Assembly: GCA_030141605.1 (NCBI GenBank)
Contig: JAQGDQ010000018.1
Coordinates: 496,001 to 560,000, forward strand
DNA from: Tubiluchus corallicola
Taxonomy: Eukaryota; Priapulida; Priapulimorpha; Priapulimorphida; Tubiluchidae
DNA length: 64,000 nucleotides
Direction: 5' to 3'
Positions 24,948 through 37,600 of this stretch are shown here, one piece after another (position 1 is the stretch's first letter; every line of letters starts with the position of its first letter). The notes under the pieces are model-generated. The model had not been told where the DNA came from, ran no database searches, and worked only from the letters and a program-made list of their open reading frames with translations. Position numbers and translations under genes: made by a program.

Positions 24948-26508
24948 ATGAATGTTAAATGGCTTATTTTTCTGCTAATTGTTGGAGTATCTGCTCTGTG
25001 CATTACTTTCTTTGGAAGTAATTACGACGCACTACCGAGGGAAAGGCAATATCAGATGACAAGAGGTAACAAAAACGGTTTTTAATTAGAATTTGAATTA
25101 TAAGCTAATTTTGTTAATATTTAGCACTTTTCAGTACGCAGATGAACAGCCGCAAGAAACCGCAGAACGGAGTGTTGCCATTGAGTAAACTATAATAATC
25201 TGCTGTTCTTTACTGAGTAGAGAAAATGATTATTGGACACCAGTGTGCCAGATAATAGTGCCTGATATGTTTTTGCTAGGCTAGACTCACTACAATATTG
25301 TTATGCAGCTACAATTTCTGAACTTTACAGTTATATCTTATTCTTAGTTACAACTACAGCAGGAAGACAGGGATGCTTATATAGTTTAAACGAATTAAGC
25401 ACTACATGCGTTCCTAGGTGTATGCGTGACTATACTGCATTGGTATAATTAATGCCTATAATAATAAATAATTATTATTATCAGTTATGTAACCCATACA
25501 TGGACAGTCTGTATAACAACACCAATAAATACCCAGTATTAAATTAATTACTACGTACTATGTCAACGTTTTTCTTTTTTGAAAGGTGAGCAACTGACAT
25601 CTAATGCCTTTTTCAAACCTAAGTACAAAACAATTTTTCCAAATACAGAAGACACTGGGCCACAAGACCACTTCAAAACGAGCAACTTCAAAGTGCCTAA
25701 CATTGTACATTATGTATGGTCAGAACCTGACGTGTGGTCTTGGACAAGTAAAGACCACGAGTTTAATCTGTGGAGAATCATTGGACCAATCAGTGCGTAT
25801 GAAAACTTGAAGCCAGACAAAATACTACTGCACAGTAATAAGAAGCCCACTGGGAATTGGTGGGACGAGCTATTGAGGATCGTGCCTATTGAATACAAGT
25901 ATTACCCTACAGTAAAGGAAGTTTTTGGAAATTCCATAAAGCAGCCCGCCCATAGGTCTGATGTGACACGAATCGACATTTTAAAAAAATATGGTGGCAT
26001 CTATTTAGACTTTGATGTGGTGGTGCTGAAGTCATTTGATCCATTGAGAATTTACGATTGTGTCTTGGGTGTTGAAACTGGCGATCTCAAAATCACAAAT
26101 GGTCTTCCAAATGCGGGCATAATCTTATCGAAGCCGAACTCAACTTTTCTGAACAAGTGGCACCATGGATACAGGGACTATAGAGGCAGTGTGTGGCTTC
26201 ATAATTCTGCTATTGTGCCTAACCAGATAAGACAAGCTGGCCCTGAGCTCGTGCACATCGAACCAAATTTGTGGCATGACACAAGTTACGCCATCTTTGG
26301 AGGATATGTTGATCTCAGTCAAAAATATGCTTACCACATGTGGGTTAAAGCGGGTCTCGTGAAGTATCCAGTACCAGGAGTAAAAACAATCTTGATGATA
26401 CCAGGAGATGCTTACAAACTACGTAACACATTTGGTGAATTGTTAAGAAGATTTTACGTCGATAGTTACTGGACAGGAGACACAGAATATAAAGAACGGT
26501 TTCACTGA
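24948..26508 (+). CDS. DXD glycosyltransferase (GT32-like), type II membrane protein
   Basis: Two exons, 24948-25065 and 25586-26508, join in phase (split Gly codon) to 346 residues. Exon 1 gives a short cytoplasmic start (MNVK) and a hydrophobic signal anchor of about 20 residues, the layout of Golgi type II transferases. The lumenal part opens with VPNIVHYVW (the first strand), has HRSDVTRIDILKKYGGIYLD in the core, and a DFD metal- and nucleotide-sugar-binding motif at residues 181-183. This is the arrangement of the sugar-binding DXD family (Gly_transf_sug) that includes yeast Och1 and animal alpha-1,4-transferases. The donor and acceptor sugars cannot be told from sequence. No frameshift or missing motif is seen. 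A possible poly(A) signal lies at 26934-26939. Confidence 0.92.
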
Positions 26509-26640
26509 TGAATATCGTTGTACTTGCACGGTTATAGGCTCGAAAAATTACACGAAAATTGAGAAATAATCAAACGTACATGTAGAATTATTTGGTCGTT
26601 GTAAATTTGTCGGTAGTCTTCTACCTGGAGCACTTTGCAA

Positions 26641-26994
26641 CTACAGTAAAAATGCTATTAAATTGTTATTAGTCGTAATGATAATTAGACTCGTCAATTT
26701 TGACTTGAAGAGATCAGGCCCAACCTCTAACACATCTTGCAGATGTCTCACAAACTTATCTTTTGTGTAAATGTTGATCAATGACATGTTTTTGATCATG
26801 TTAGCATCAGCTTTGTCTTTCAAGATAGGACCAATATGCTTAGCAGGTATTAAGGTTGAGTGGTTTTTCAAGCCACTCGATTCGATCTGCTCCAATGAAA
26901 GACATTGTTTAATTCTAACATTATAAATTGGACAATAAAAGGTTTTGGTTTCACAAACGTTTATTTGTATCATTATGACCAAGCACTTTAACAT
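26641..26994 (-). CDS. Small hypothetical ORF with signal-peptide-like start
   Basis: An uninterrupted 117-residue ATG frame antisense to the 3' flank of the glycosyltransferase. The start (MLKCLVIMIQINVCET) looks like a signal peptide and the end (LTSLIIITTNNNLIAFLL) is hydrophobic, so a secreted or anchored peptide is imaginable. No family is recognised, and AT-rich DNA yields such frames by chance. No splice partner or poly(A) evidence was found. It may not be a gene. Confidence 0.25.
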   Translation of the reverse strand: MLKCLVIMIQINVCETKTFYCPIYNVRIKQCLSLEQIESSGLKNHSTLIPAKHIGPILKDKADANMIKNMSLINIYTKDKFVRHLQDVLEVGPDLFKSKLTSLIIITTNNNLIAFLL

Positions 26995-29526
26995 TATAAT
27001 TATAACCACAAGTAGCACAAAGGCACAAAAATCTCAATACAAAGCACAATATAAAGTCAGTTTAGGTGCACCATAATTTTAGTTATAATTGAGCACTACA
27101 GGCCTATAATAGTTAGCCTAATCCGTTAGCCAATGAAGGCTAAAAGAGTCATCCTCCCTGATCAAGTCGAGAGCCTTATATAAACTTTTCCTTCATAAAT
27201 TAGTCTAAATAGCTGGCTTCGTGTAATGCATGCCAGTAAGGTTTGGATCTCGACTATTGCCTAGATACAGACCTATTCTAAGGGCAAATGTATGTTAAAA
27301 CATTGATAGCCGAATTATAAGACTATATTTAGAGGATTTAGAGGAAAATTCATTAAAAATTAGAGAAAATAAAATGCAAGAGAAAATTTAATGGTGGTGG
27401 TATACGTCACATAGAATTAAAATGGCTTCAGGAAATATTTGTGATTTCACGACAGCATACTTATCTATTTACAGCAAAAATCTGTAAATTAACGATGTAC
27501 ACATAGTTCAGGACTACAGAATTTAAAAGTATAATATTGTTTAGTAAAGCTATGTACCACTTTTAAGTTTTTACTAATTGATACATAAGCACAGTTAAAA
27601 TGCAAGTTTTTACATAAACGCCGTTAAACACAAAAGTAAAATAGCAGCACTTCTGGGTGAACTGCAAAGTTTTGCAATGCGTGCTTCAATTTCTGTCCAC
27701 CAGCTTACGCCACTTTTTTAAAATGCCTGAAAAAAAGAAATATTTAAATTTCTTTTTCATTTTTAAGCAAGGCAATTTATGCATTTGTAATTGTGGTAAT
27801 TTCAATATTTGTCATTGCACTTTCAAATCTAACGAATGTTGTTTGAGAATTGTTTTTTACTTTAAATTCGCTTTTTCAACAAATTATTTGTACTTTTGCT
27901 TTCTCCAACCAAGAAAACATTACATTCAGTTCATAACTTGCCCTGAAATATTTAAGTATACACTTTATACTCAAACGTGAAACTGTTCTTTTATGGTAAA
28001 AGTGTATGCTAATTAAGCATATTCTTCATAACTTTGTGAAAAATTATTTTTCTGCTGCGCCTTGTCCCTGCATAGTCGTAGTCGTGGCAATTTTTCAGAT
28101 GCCCTGCTACCTGCTGAGCTTAAAGCGAACTATGCCTAATGCACCAATTTCTAAAATCAACGATGTTGACTCGCTAAATCGTTTTGCATGGGAAGCAATG
28201 AGGAAATTTAGCCAAGCGAGAATTTAAGAAGTTGATGAAAGTTCCGAAAAATCTAATATTTTTTCGTTCGTGTAAATGTATTTGACTTTTGAGGTATGTG
28301 AACTATATTGCCGTTGAAGTGTTTTGCGTACTTATTGAATTAGTCGTTTATGGATTTGAATTTGACTTTGAGCCATTTTGGACATACTTGTCGATCGGTA
28401 GGTTATGTAGGCGTAAATCGCATTTTTGTTGGGTCAGGCCACATCAAATGCAGCTAAAATCGGATGTTCTTTAAATAGGCTTACGAAAAACGCATCGCCG
28501 AATTAGTTTAAGCTTGCATTGCTTAAACTGATGTCTTTCTACAGTACAGGTTACCTTACATGCGAAAATATCACAAAAATAATCACATACTATACTTTTA
28601 ACAGAAAATGCCTGTGCGCTTCTTTTCTTCAGCCGACGAACGACATCATTGGTGGAAAAATTGAGCACACAGACATGAAATGATTGCGACTTTAAAATGA
28701 TTTTACTAAATACACGAGGTGCTTATCACACTTTTATGCTAAATGCTTTTTCAGAAACATTGAAATAAGCCTAACTTCCCAGAAGGCTTGGCCTTCCCTT
28801 TAATCATTCATTACATCCTAATATTCTCGAAAGTCTTTACCTCATTGGGAGAGGATCTCAGCTTAAACTTTGCAGAGTCACCCTTATTCTCAAGTCTTTC
28901 GTGTCAGTGTTGCACAAGTGCAACAATAAATTAATAACTGAAAGTGTCTTTTATGTTTGGTATGTCTGTCATTTATTCTGGACTATAGAGGTGTTGTAGA
29001 CATTACAATGTAGTGTAGATTACCAGTTCATACAACATATCAAAATCAAACAGTGTTTGATTTAAAATTAGGATCCAAATTGGATCCGGCCACTGGGGCA
29101 GCAATCCAGCCCTGGTAAATGGGGAGGGTTTTCAGGATACGGCTAGCAACTCACTGGCGTAAAAGACCTGTTATGCTCAAGAAACACATGGTGAACCAAG
29201 AAGAAATCAGGGGTTCACCAGCTGACGTATTTATCACAACTTTAAGTCTATTTAATCAAATACTGGATAATACAGAAGTTTCAATAATTAATCAGGCTAG
29301 CCACTTGTTGTAAAGTTTCTCTAATATGATTTAACTCTCATTTCTTATCATCTTCTATTTCTTAAACATTGTAGTTACTTTGTAAACAAAACAAGGAGCT
29401 GTTTGAATTTGGTCAGCTGAACAAGCAACTGAATTTGTGCAAAATGCATTTTTTAAAGTTAATATTATCATGATGTTCACAACAAAATAAGGAAAAATCA
29501 TATGGGAAGTATTTAGATTGCAAATG
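26995..29526. other. Intergenic stretch, nothing supported
   Basis: Frames at 27657-27980, 28006-28227, 28471-28668 and 29119-29313 have no recognisable domain, signal or splice context, and their composition follows the surrounding AT-rich DNA. Confidence 0.55.
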
Positions 29527-30460
29527 ACTTAAATGGAACATCCCTGTTTATAACTTTCACTGTATAGATACCTAGGCTTATGCTTACACTAGTCATAGAA
29601 ATCGTGGGGAGATTACCTGTTAACAAGCGTATTTACATTGGAATTCGAGATTTAATTCCAACCAAAATAAAGCTAGTAAGGTTTTGTAAAATGATTTGGT
29701 TTTATATTATGTCACAGAAATATACTAGTATAGCTGTCTGTTAAACTTATGTGCATTATAACTACTGGTTAAAGACATGCAGAGGCTAAAAGGCATGCAG
29801 CTAAGATTGTTTTTCAATGTAATACTTATAAATTTCAAATATAGCTACAAACGTAAATGAAAACAATTTTTAACAAGTTGCTAGAATAAAGTTTAGATCA
29901 ATTATATTGGTGTATATAAAAACCATTGAATTCTGAAGTACATTGTAGAAAGTCCATACAATAAAATTGTTCAGCTAATAGCTAATAGAACAGAAAACTG
30001 CCAGTAATTTAAATAGCACAGAACTTTAAATTTTCAAGTTATTACTTGATTCTTGAACTGAGTTATTTAATCGCAGTTTAATCTACTGATGTAAATCGAA
30101 CAACCCTGTTTTTATCATTTTCATTGTACAAATGCTTATTCTTACACTATTCATAAAAGTTGTGGAGATATTACATATAATTGTTTTCATGCATGTTTAT
30201 ATCTGAATTTAAGCCAAAGTCGTCTAAACTGCTGGCCCGATAAAACTGACATGTTAGATATCTACAAGTTAAAAACAAATTTAGAGACCATAAGACATGC
30301 AGTTAAGGTTGTTTTTTAATGTAATACAGGCTAATTTCTGATACTGCAGACAAAATTTAAAAAATAATGTCGTTATAAACCTACTGTTGAAAGTAAACAT
30401 TTGCGTGGTGAGTAGAAAAGAAAATTCTTAGTAATTTAAATATCATAGGATTTTAATTTT
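29527..30460. repeat. Diverged direct duplication upstream of katanin
   Basis: Three colinear anchors recur in order. AAATGGAACATCCCTGTTTA at 29531 pairs with AAATCGAACAACCCTGTTTT at 30093. A segment with GCATGCAG-CTAAG at about 29781 pairs with ACATGCAG-TTAAG at about 30283. AGTAATTTAAATA at 30003 pairs with the same string at 30430. The offset shrinks from about 562 to 427, so the second copy has lost sequence. The units are about 510 and 370 bases long. Confidence 0.75.
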
Positions 30461-31145
30461 TATCACCATTTGCTGTTCAGTGAGATTAATGTGTAGGCAG
30501 TGTCAAATCTGAGAACATATTTTTGAAGTGATATGAAACACTAATCCTGTTCTTTAAACTACTGTTTTTATAAATTTTGATCGTGTCTAACTACATTGTG
30601 TTAATTTTCATTTACTCATCTGCAAAACTGTTGGGAGAGAAATGGTGCATTTTTGAATTTACAAGCTCTTTATTTCTCTACTGGAAATTAATACTTAGAG
30701 AAAGACAGCCTTAGTAACTCTGTTATTCATAATTGATGTTAATGGGATTATACCTTGATGAATTAATACAATCTCGTTGTTTTTATTTTGTGCCAGTATC
30801 TGCTATGCACTTATGCAGACAACCTTAACTCAGCCTTATGGTGCATGGTGCATATAATCAGTATATATAATATATTACTTGCTTATGTACATTTTCAAGC
30901 CAGCACACTTATTACACCTGGCTTTTGTTTGATAATGGACACATTTTATGTCAGCTGCTGTTTGCAATATTAACTGTTTACTCTCAGTCAGATGTCCCAA
31001 CTGTCAATTTTGTCTGTTATCTATATTGTGTGGTGCAATAGAATGCAATCTGCAAAAAATGTCTATAAACATGGTATTAAATTCATAGGTGCAATAAAAA
31101 TAATTAGGTGACTGGTTTTTACAGAACTTACAATAGTTTTGAATT

Positions 31146-31690
31146 ATTTTTCAGAAAAAACGATACATATACCTAGGAAGTGCTATAATTGCACATGATG
31201 ATGTGTAAGATTATGTGCAGGAGCATGTAAATTTTTGTCAGCCTGTATGAAACCCAGTCATGGCAGCAACAAAAAGAGCTTGGAAACTACGTATGTACAG
31301 AATATACTATTGTATTTCTAGATACAATTTCAATAATTTTATTATGATTATGTTTATGTCATTACATGAATAACTGCATCTATACACAGGTTTTGCAATA
31401 AATTTGGCCTGCTGCCTTCAGAATAGTGCTGCTGGTCATTATTGTGTGCACTATGCACTATTGCCCTCAAGCTGTTGCATTATTTGCATACTATTCTAAA
31501 GCTGCAATGTGCAGAAGAAATATACAACAGAGATTGCTTATTTTTGTTTTTTTAACTATTTCAAAAGAATTAGAAAAATGATACCCATGAAGTGCTAGAA
31601 TGGCACAATAATAATGTTTAACAATATATGCAACGTCACATTAACCTTTGTTGCTCTATGTGAAATGCAGTCATTGTAGCAACATTTGTG
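31146..31690 (+). repeat. Local duplication of the katanin start-codon region
   Basis: The 130 bases around the katanin start (about 31160-31290) recur in intron 1 at about 31573-31695, with a constant offset of 412-413: GAAGTGCTA at 31177 and 31589, CAGTCAT at 31255 and 31668. The original reads CAGTCATGGCAGCAAC. The copy reads CAGTCATTGTAGCAAC, so its ATG has become ATT. Identity is roughly two thirds. Confidence 0.75.
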
Positions 31691-34600
31691 TTTTCTAAAA
31701 ATTTTATTTTTTAAGTATTTTTAGTTAAATGCTAAAAACATACTTTCAGGAATATTATTTTTGCTTTCGTGTTATGGCAAAAGTAAGGGAAGACGTATTA
31801 AGATATTTTTGAACACAAAACATGTAAAAAACATTATTAAATGTTACCCTATTGTGCTTATGGATTCCATTTCATTATTTGTATACTATTTGTATTTGTT
31901 AAATCATCATATGTATTAAATATTACAGAAGAATTTGTTGCTCATGCTGGCAATGTAAACTGTTTGGCTCTTGGCCATAAATCTGGCCGGGTTATTGTCA
32001 CTGGCGGAGATGACAAGAAGGTCAATCTGTGGCTTGTTGGGAAGCCTACTTGCATCATGGTAATGATTGTAAAGACTGTTATGTCTAAATAATAATCCAC
32101 TAATGTGCTTGTAATTTATACTATACTGTTTATACTTATCAGAAATGCATATTAGCAATAAGAGAGTTAAGCTAGCTTGTCTTCTACCAATTTACCATTG
32201 GAACGTGCTGACATGCAACAAAGGAATGAATTTTTTATTGATTTTGCTTTACATTCGAAGCCTTCTCAAAAAGGTTGTACCGCAATGTGCTTTTAACTTG
32301 CTTTAACAACATGCAGGCATTCACCTCGTAGGTGCATTAATCAAACGTGAATAATCATAGGTGCTGTAGTCTATTAATTTTAACTTGCCTTATTGAATTT
32401 TGTGTCATATTGTCATTCTATGTCAATACTTAATTAATAAATTTGCTATTAGTCCATAAATTCCGTCTATGCTATATATCAAATGAATGATGCTTTTCTA
32501 TGTTAGTTATTTCACAGCATCTTTGTCTAATTTACATAAAAACAGGTTGTAAAGAAATTACTGAATTTAAAAACACAAAAACACCATGTTCGTAACAATA
32601 CTTTTTTATTTTTTTTTGTTTTTATTTTTCTCTGTTTGTTTTTCAGAGCCTTTCTGGTCACACTACACCAGTTGAAGCTGTTCGCTTTGGTGGGACAGAA
32701 GACAGCATGGTTATTGCAGGTTCTATGTCAGGTGCACTAAAGATATGGGATCTCGAAGCAGCCAAAAGTAAAAAAATATTGTATTGTGTAACTTGTGGCA
32801 AAGCCTGTTTTATTACGTTCAAGTACATGTAATTTGATTCTCCTTTAGTTATGCTTATTCGTAGATCCACTAAAGATGTCTAAAATTTACTGTTGCACTT
32901 GAATGTTAGGCATAAACCCATCCTCTATGAATAAACTAAAATGAATACTGTAAACTTTCTTATAATCTATTGCTATCCGTAATATTTTTTGTTTCAATAG
33001 GTGTAGGACTTATAGTATGAAATTATTGATTTATTCTTTTGGGACATTAAATGTAAACAAATTGAGTTTAGACTGGTAAATTTTGGTAGTTTTCTTCTTT
33101 CATTGTCTGGTAACTGTGTAAACTATAAACCTATTGCTTATAAATCCTTTACTTCCTGTAAGTAGTGCAGAAATCAAATTAGAGATTTTTAATTTTGTAA
33201 TCAATATTTTGAGTTCTTACATGTCTTCAGATATTCCTGTATAAGGAAGTGCTTTTATTGACATTTTATATAGTCGTGCGAACGTTGACAGGCCACAAGG
33301 CTAATATAAGAAGCCTGGATTTTCATCCGTTTGGCCACTTTATAGCATCAGGTTCAATGGATACAAATGTGAAACTGTGGGACATTAGACGGAAAGGTTG
33401 CATATTTACATATAAGGTAAAGTCATCATTGTCTTGCCACCAGTACCATTACTGCTTCGTCTGTAGAAGAAATTCATTGCATCTAACTCTGGTGGTGATT
33501 TATGCCTTCATTGTGATTTATTGATCTAGCCATTAAAACTATTAAGTATGCACAACATGTTGAGACCATAGTATATTGATTTCTGGTTTCTTTCATAATA
33601 GCTATAACGGTTATGCTCGCATTTTTATTCTGACCTCACATTTAATATTATTTTGTATTACTTTCAATATTCGTCATCATGAAGGAGTTGAACAGTATTT
33701 GATTACAGTGTTTTGCATTTATTGCAGGGCCATTCTGATACTGTTCGATGTTTAAGATTCAGTCCTGATGGTAGGTGGCTTGCATCAGCAGCTGATGACA
33801 GTCTAGTTAAGGTATTATTTAGCTTTGTTTACACATTGTAATTTAGGTTGCACAGTGTCATATGTTGATGTGATCTTAAATAACATTTTTCTGTATCCTA
33901 GATATGGGATTTAAGTGCTGGCAAGCTATTGACGGAATTCAGGGAACATTCTGGGTCAGTAAGTGGTGTAGAATTTCATCCAAACGAATTTCTTCTAGCA
34001 TCTGGCAGTGCAGACAGGTTAGAGTCATTTCGTACTATTAAATTTCTCTAAGCAGATTTTTCAAACTGTATGATTAGCGTACTTGTTGAGATTTGTGTGG
34101 TACAAGTGACCATATTTTTTATTTTCAGAACTGTGAAGTTTTGGGACTTAGAAACATTTAAATGTGTTAGCTCCAGTGATGGTGATTCAGGGCAAATTAG
34201 GTAAGCCTTTGCATTTTAATTTTTAGTATTTTATTTTTATCTGATTATTTTTAATGGAAAGTTGGTAAACATAAGGTAAACAAAGTTGGAATACTAAATG
34301 TGTTTATACTTTTAATCCAAAAAACACCAAATGTAGTGCAATTACACACAAAACAAAGCAAAACAAAAGTTAAGGAAATAGTTGTGCGGCACAAATATTA
34401 CCTTTTGAGTACCTGCTTTTCAATGCCCAATACACTTCATTTTAAAACTAATGAACTGTATGACTGTTAGACAACCTAGGCATTCTTTACTATTCAAGAG
34501 GCTGTTTATGTTTTTTTCAGAAACTATTTGTGACTGTATGTTACTATAGCAATCCAATTCTGCTATAAAATGTCAACAACTGTTTTATGAAATTGTAACT

Positions 34601-37600
34601 GTTCTAAAACTGTCCGCGGATTTTGTTCCACTCGTTTTCTAGGATTCAGTTTGTTGGTGCTTGACGTATTTTATAATGCAGTTGACTTTCTTTAAATATA
34701 ATTCTACTGGAGAGTTATTCACTGCAGGTGTATGCTTTATCTCATATCTCTTGTTCTCTGTGCAATTCTTTATTTAACACTGTAATTATAGAGTTTAAAA
34801 CTGAAATTTCTGTAAATCTGAGAATTTGGTTAGCTTAAAATGGGTCATTTTTGGCTTTGATTTGTTTTGTAGAACCTTATCCTTCAACTCTGATGGTACT
34901 GCAATATTTGCAAGTTGTGTTGATGTGTTGAAAATTTATGGCTGGGAGCCTTCACGGTGCTATGATTCGATTGCCTTAGGTTGGGGCAAAGTAGCAGATA
35001 CTGCAATTGCTCAGAACCAATTAGTAAGTATCCTTAATTACTACACACTGATGGCAATTTCTGATGGAAATGATGCAAGTGTAGCATAAACACGTCTTTT
35101 TCCTTGACTGTATAAGGCCATGTAATATATTGGTAAATTGCTTGTTTTTCTTTGTAACATGTAGTCTAGCTAACATTATCATTAAGATACATTAGGTGCC
35201 ACTTAATAGACTCACTTTGGGACCGACATATATTGACCCAATTAACCGATTGAACCTATTAACTGAGGTGTGAATCACAGCTTACTATGCACTACAAATT
35301 TTTTAATGAATTTTAGAAACAAAGTAATGCCTAAATTCCTTTGTGCAGTTAAAAATTAGAAAAAAACTATTTTATCATATTAATTTATATAAGTGAATTA
35401 GCAATTTACTGTAAACTAAACAGTAAATTAAAAAGCATACTTTTCTAAATCACACAAGTCTGTTTATTTGCAAAAATTACAAAAATTCTTTCAAAGTCGG
35501 CTGCATTTCTCTTCTATAGTATGCCTTCAGTGTTCGAATAATGCCTTGATCAAAGGGTTGCATAAGTGATGTGGTGTTTGCAGGCAAAAACGCAACTTCA
35601 ATGTGTTTCAATGATGTACTGACTACATGGGCAGTGCTGTTGTCTACCAGTAAAACGATTTTTTTTAAAGCTTTCATCCCTTTTCACTAACCATTCATTA
35701 AACACTACACCGTCATCCAAGCATTCGAGTTTTCATGGTAATCTACTGGTAACGTTGCAACACCTTTAAAACGCCGGGGATTCTTGCTTTTACCAATCAC
35801 TAGCAGTTTTTCCTTTTTTCCTGACATACTTTGACATGCTTACACAGCATAGCGCTGTCACACGTTGTTTTGAAATCTTACACCCCTTTGCATTCTCGTT
35901 CCCAAATAAGTAGGTGCGCTCAGGCAAAGCTGTAAAATAAAGTCCAGTTTCATCCGCATTGTAAATGTTGTTGGGTGAATACTCTGCAATAATTTTTTGC
36001 CACTTTTTCTATCCAATTTTCAGCAGCTGGAACATCGGCATCCTTTTCCTCACCATGGGTACATTTGTACATGTTTTCACGCTTTCTCCATCGCTAAAAC
36101 CACCCCTCTGTTGCAACCAAGTCTTCCTTTCCCATTTTCTTCGCCAAAACTTCTGCTTTCTGTCGCATTAAAGGAAGTTCGCTCGAGCATCTTTTTGTCT
36201 TGCATTTGTAAACCACACTTTTAACGCTAGCTCCACTTCACAGTATTTCCTGTGCGTCACCTCTTAGATGCTAGGTTCTCATTTTGGCTTGCTGACTGCT
36301 CAATTTCAGATCGTTTTTCAATATTCTGCCGAGAGTACTTTGGGAAATTTTCAATTGCGCTGCTGCACACCACTGTCCCATCCTTGGAAGTTTATCATAC
36401 TGCTCTAAAATTTTCAACTTCTCCTTAACTGTCAGGTCTTTACGCTTATGCTCCACGCTTAATTGCAGAAGGCGAGTGAGCAACAGATTCAAAGCAAAAC
36501 CGCTACGCTAGCATATTAGCACATGATAAACGTACCTGCTTACAAACAGTTCGGTACTTAACATGATTGTTTCTACATACATGTGCACAAAAGGGAAGTA
36601 AAGATGACATAAAAGTAGGAAAGGCTCTTTGGGCACATACAAATATCTTATTTTAAGTACGTGAAGGAAAAATATTGAGTCAATTATGCGGAGTTATTTG
36701 AGTCAATTATCGATAGTTTTTATGTATGTTTGAATAGAAATAGCCGGTTCCAGGCGTTTTTGAGTAAATTAAGCGACTGAGTTTATTTACCATGAGTCTA
36801 TTAAGCGGCGCCTACTGTATAATCTTAAGTTAAGAAAAGAAGCACATACACATGTTTCTGTATAATTACATTATAAATATAATTATAATGTTCAGGTAAT
36901 TATTCAATTAAAAAGAAAGAAAGCATTTATCGATTTATCAAATGTTATTTAGAAACCCGCTTGAAAGGAATATCTTCATTGGAAACCAGATTAATTTGAT
37001 ATTAAGAGGAATCGTGCTATTTGCAGGCAACGCAGATAAAACATAAACTCATTCAGCTCAGTACATGGCCAGTTTCAAGTAACATGTAGTTCACATATCA
37101 GTAGCAAGAGAGAAAGGCTTTTTATTTGCGTTAATATCTAGTTACCTCTAACGCAGTAATTTTGGGCAAATGAACACAACATTATACCTTTTCCTACAGT
37201 GTTTTTTATCTTGAATGGAGCAAATAATATGAAAAGCTACAATAAACTTAATTTGTATATAGTTCATTAGTGAAATGCAATTGATCTTATTTATTGAAGA
37301 GCATTGTTTTTCTTCATTTCAGATCGGTGCCTCTTTTAATCAAACAAATGTTATGGTATATGTTGTGGATCTAAAGGTATTATTCACACAGGTTAATAGT
37401 AGTACGTTTTCGTCACTTTAATTAGCTACTGTAGTTGCATGATTGATATAATTTGTTGCTTTTCCCGACTAATATTATTCTCATTTTTACTTCAATGATG
37501 TTAATTTTGTCATTGTCAAATTCAGAGTTCTATAAAATGAATTGCTGAAATATGGAATATGAGTACTGAAAATGGTGTTTTATACAACTTATGTTACTAT

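Noticed and set aside
27657-27980. 107-codon plus-strand frame rich in Phe, Cys and Lys
   Set aside because: Composition follows AT-rich DNA, with no splice support or family pattern.
29119-29313. 64-codon frame in a slightly GC-richer patch
   Set aside because: Looked LINE-like at first, but none of the RT or endonuclease motifs could be matched.
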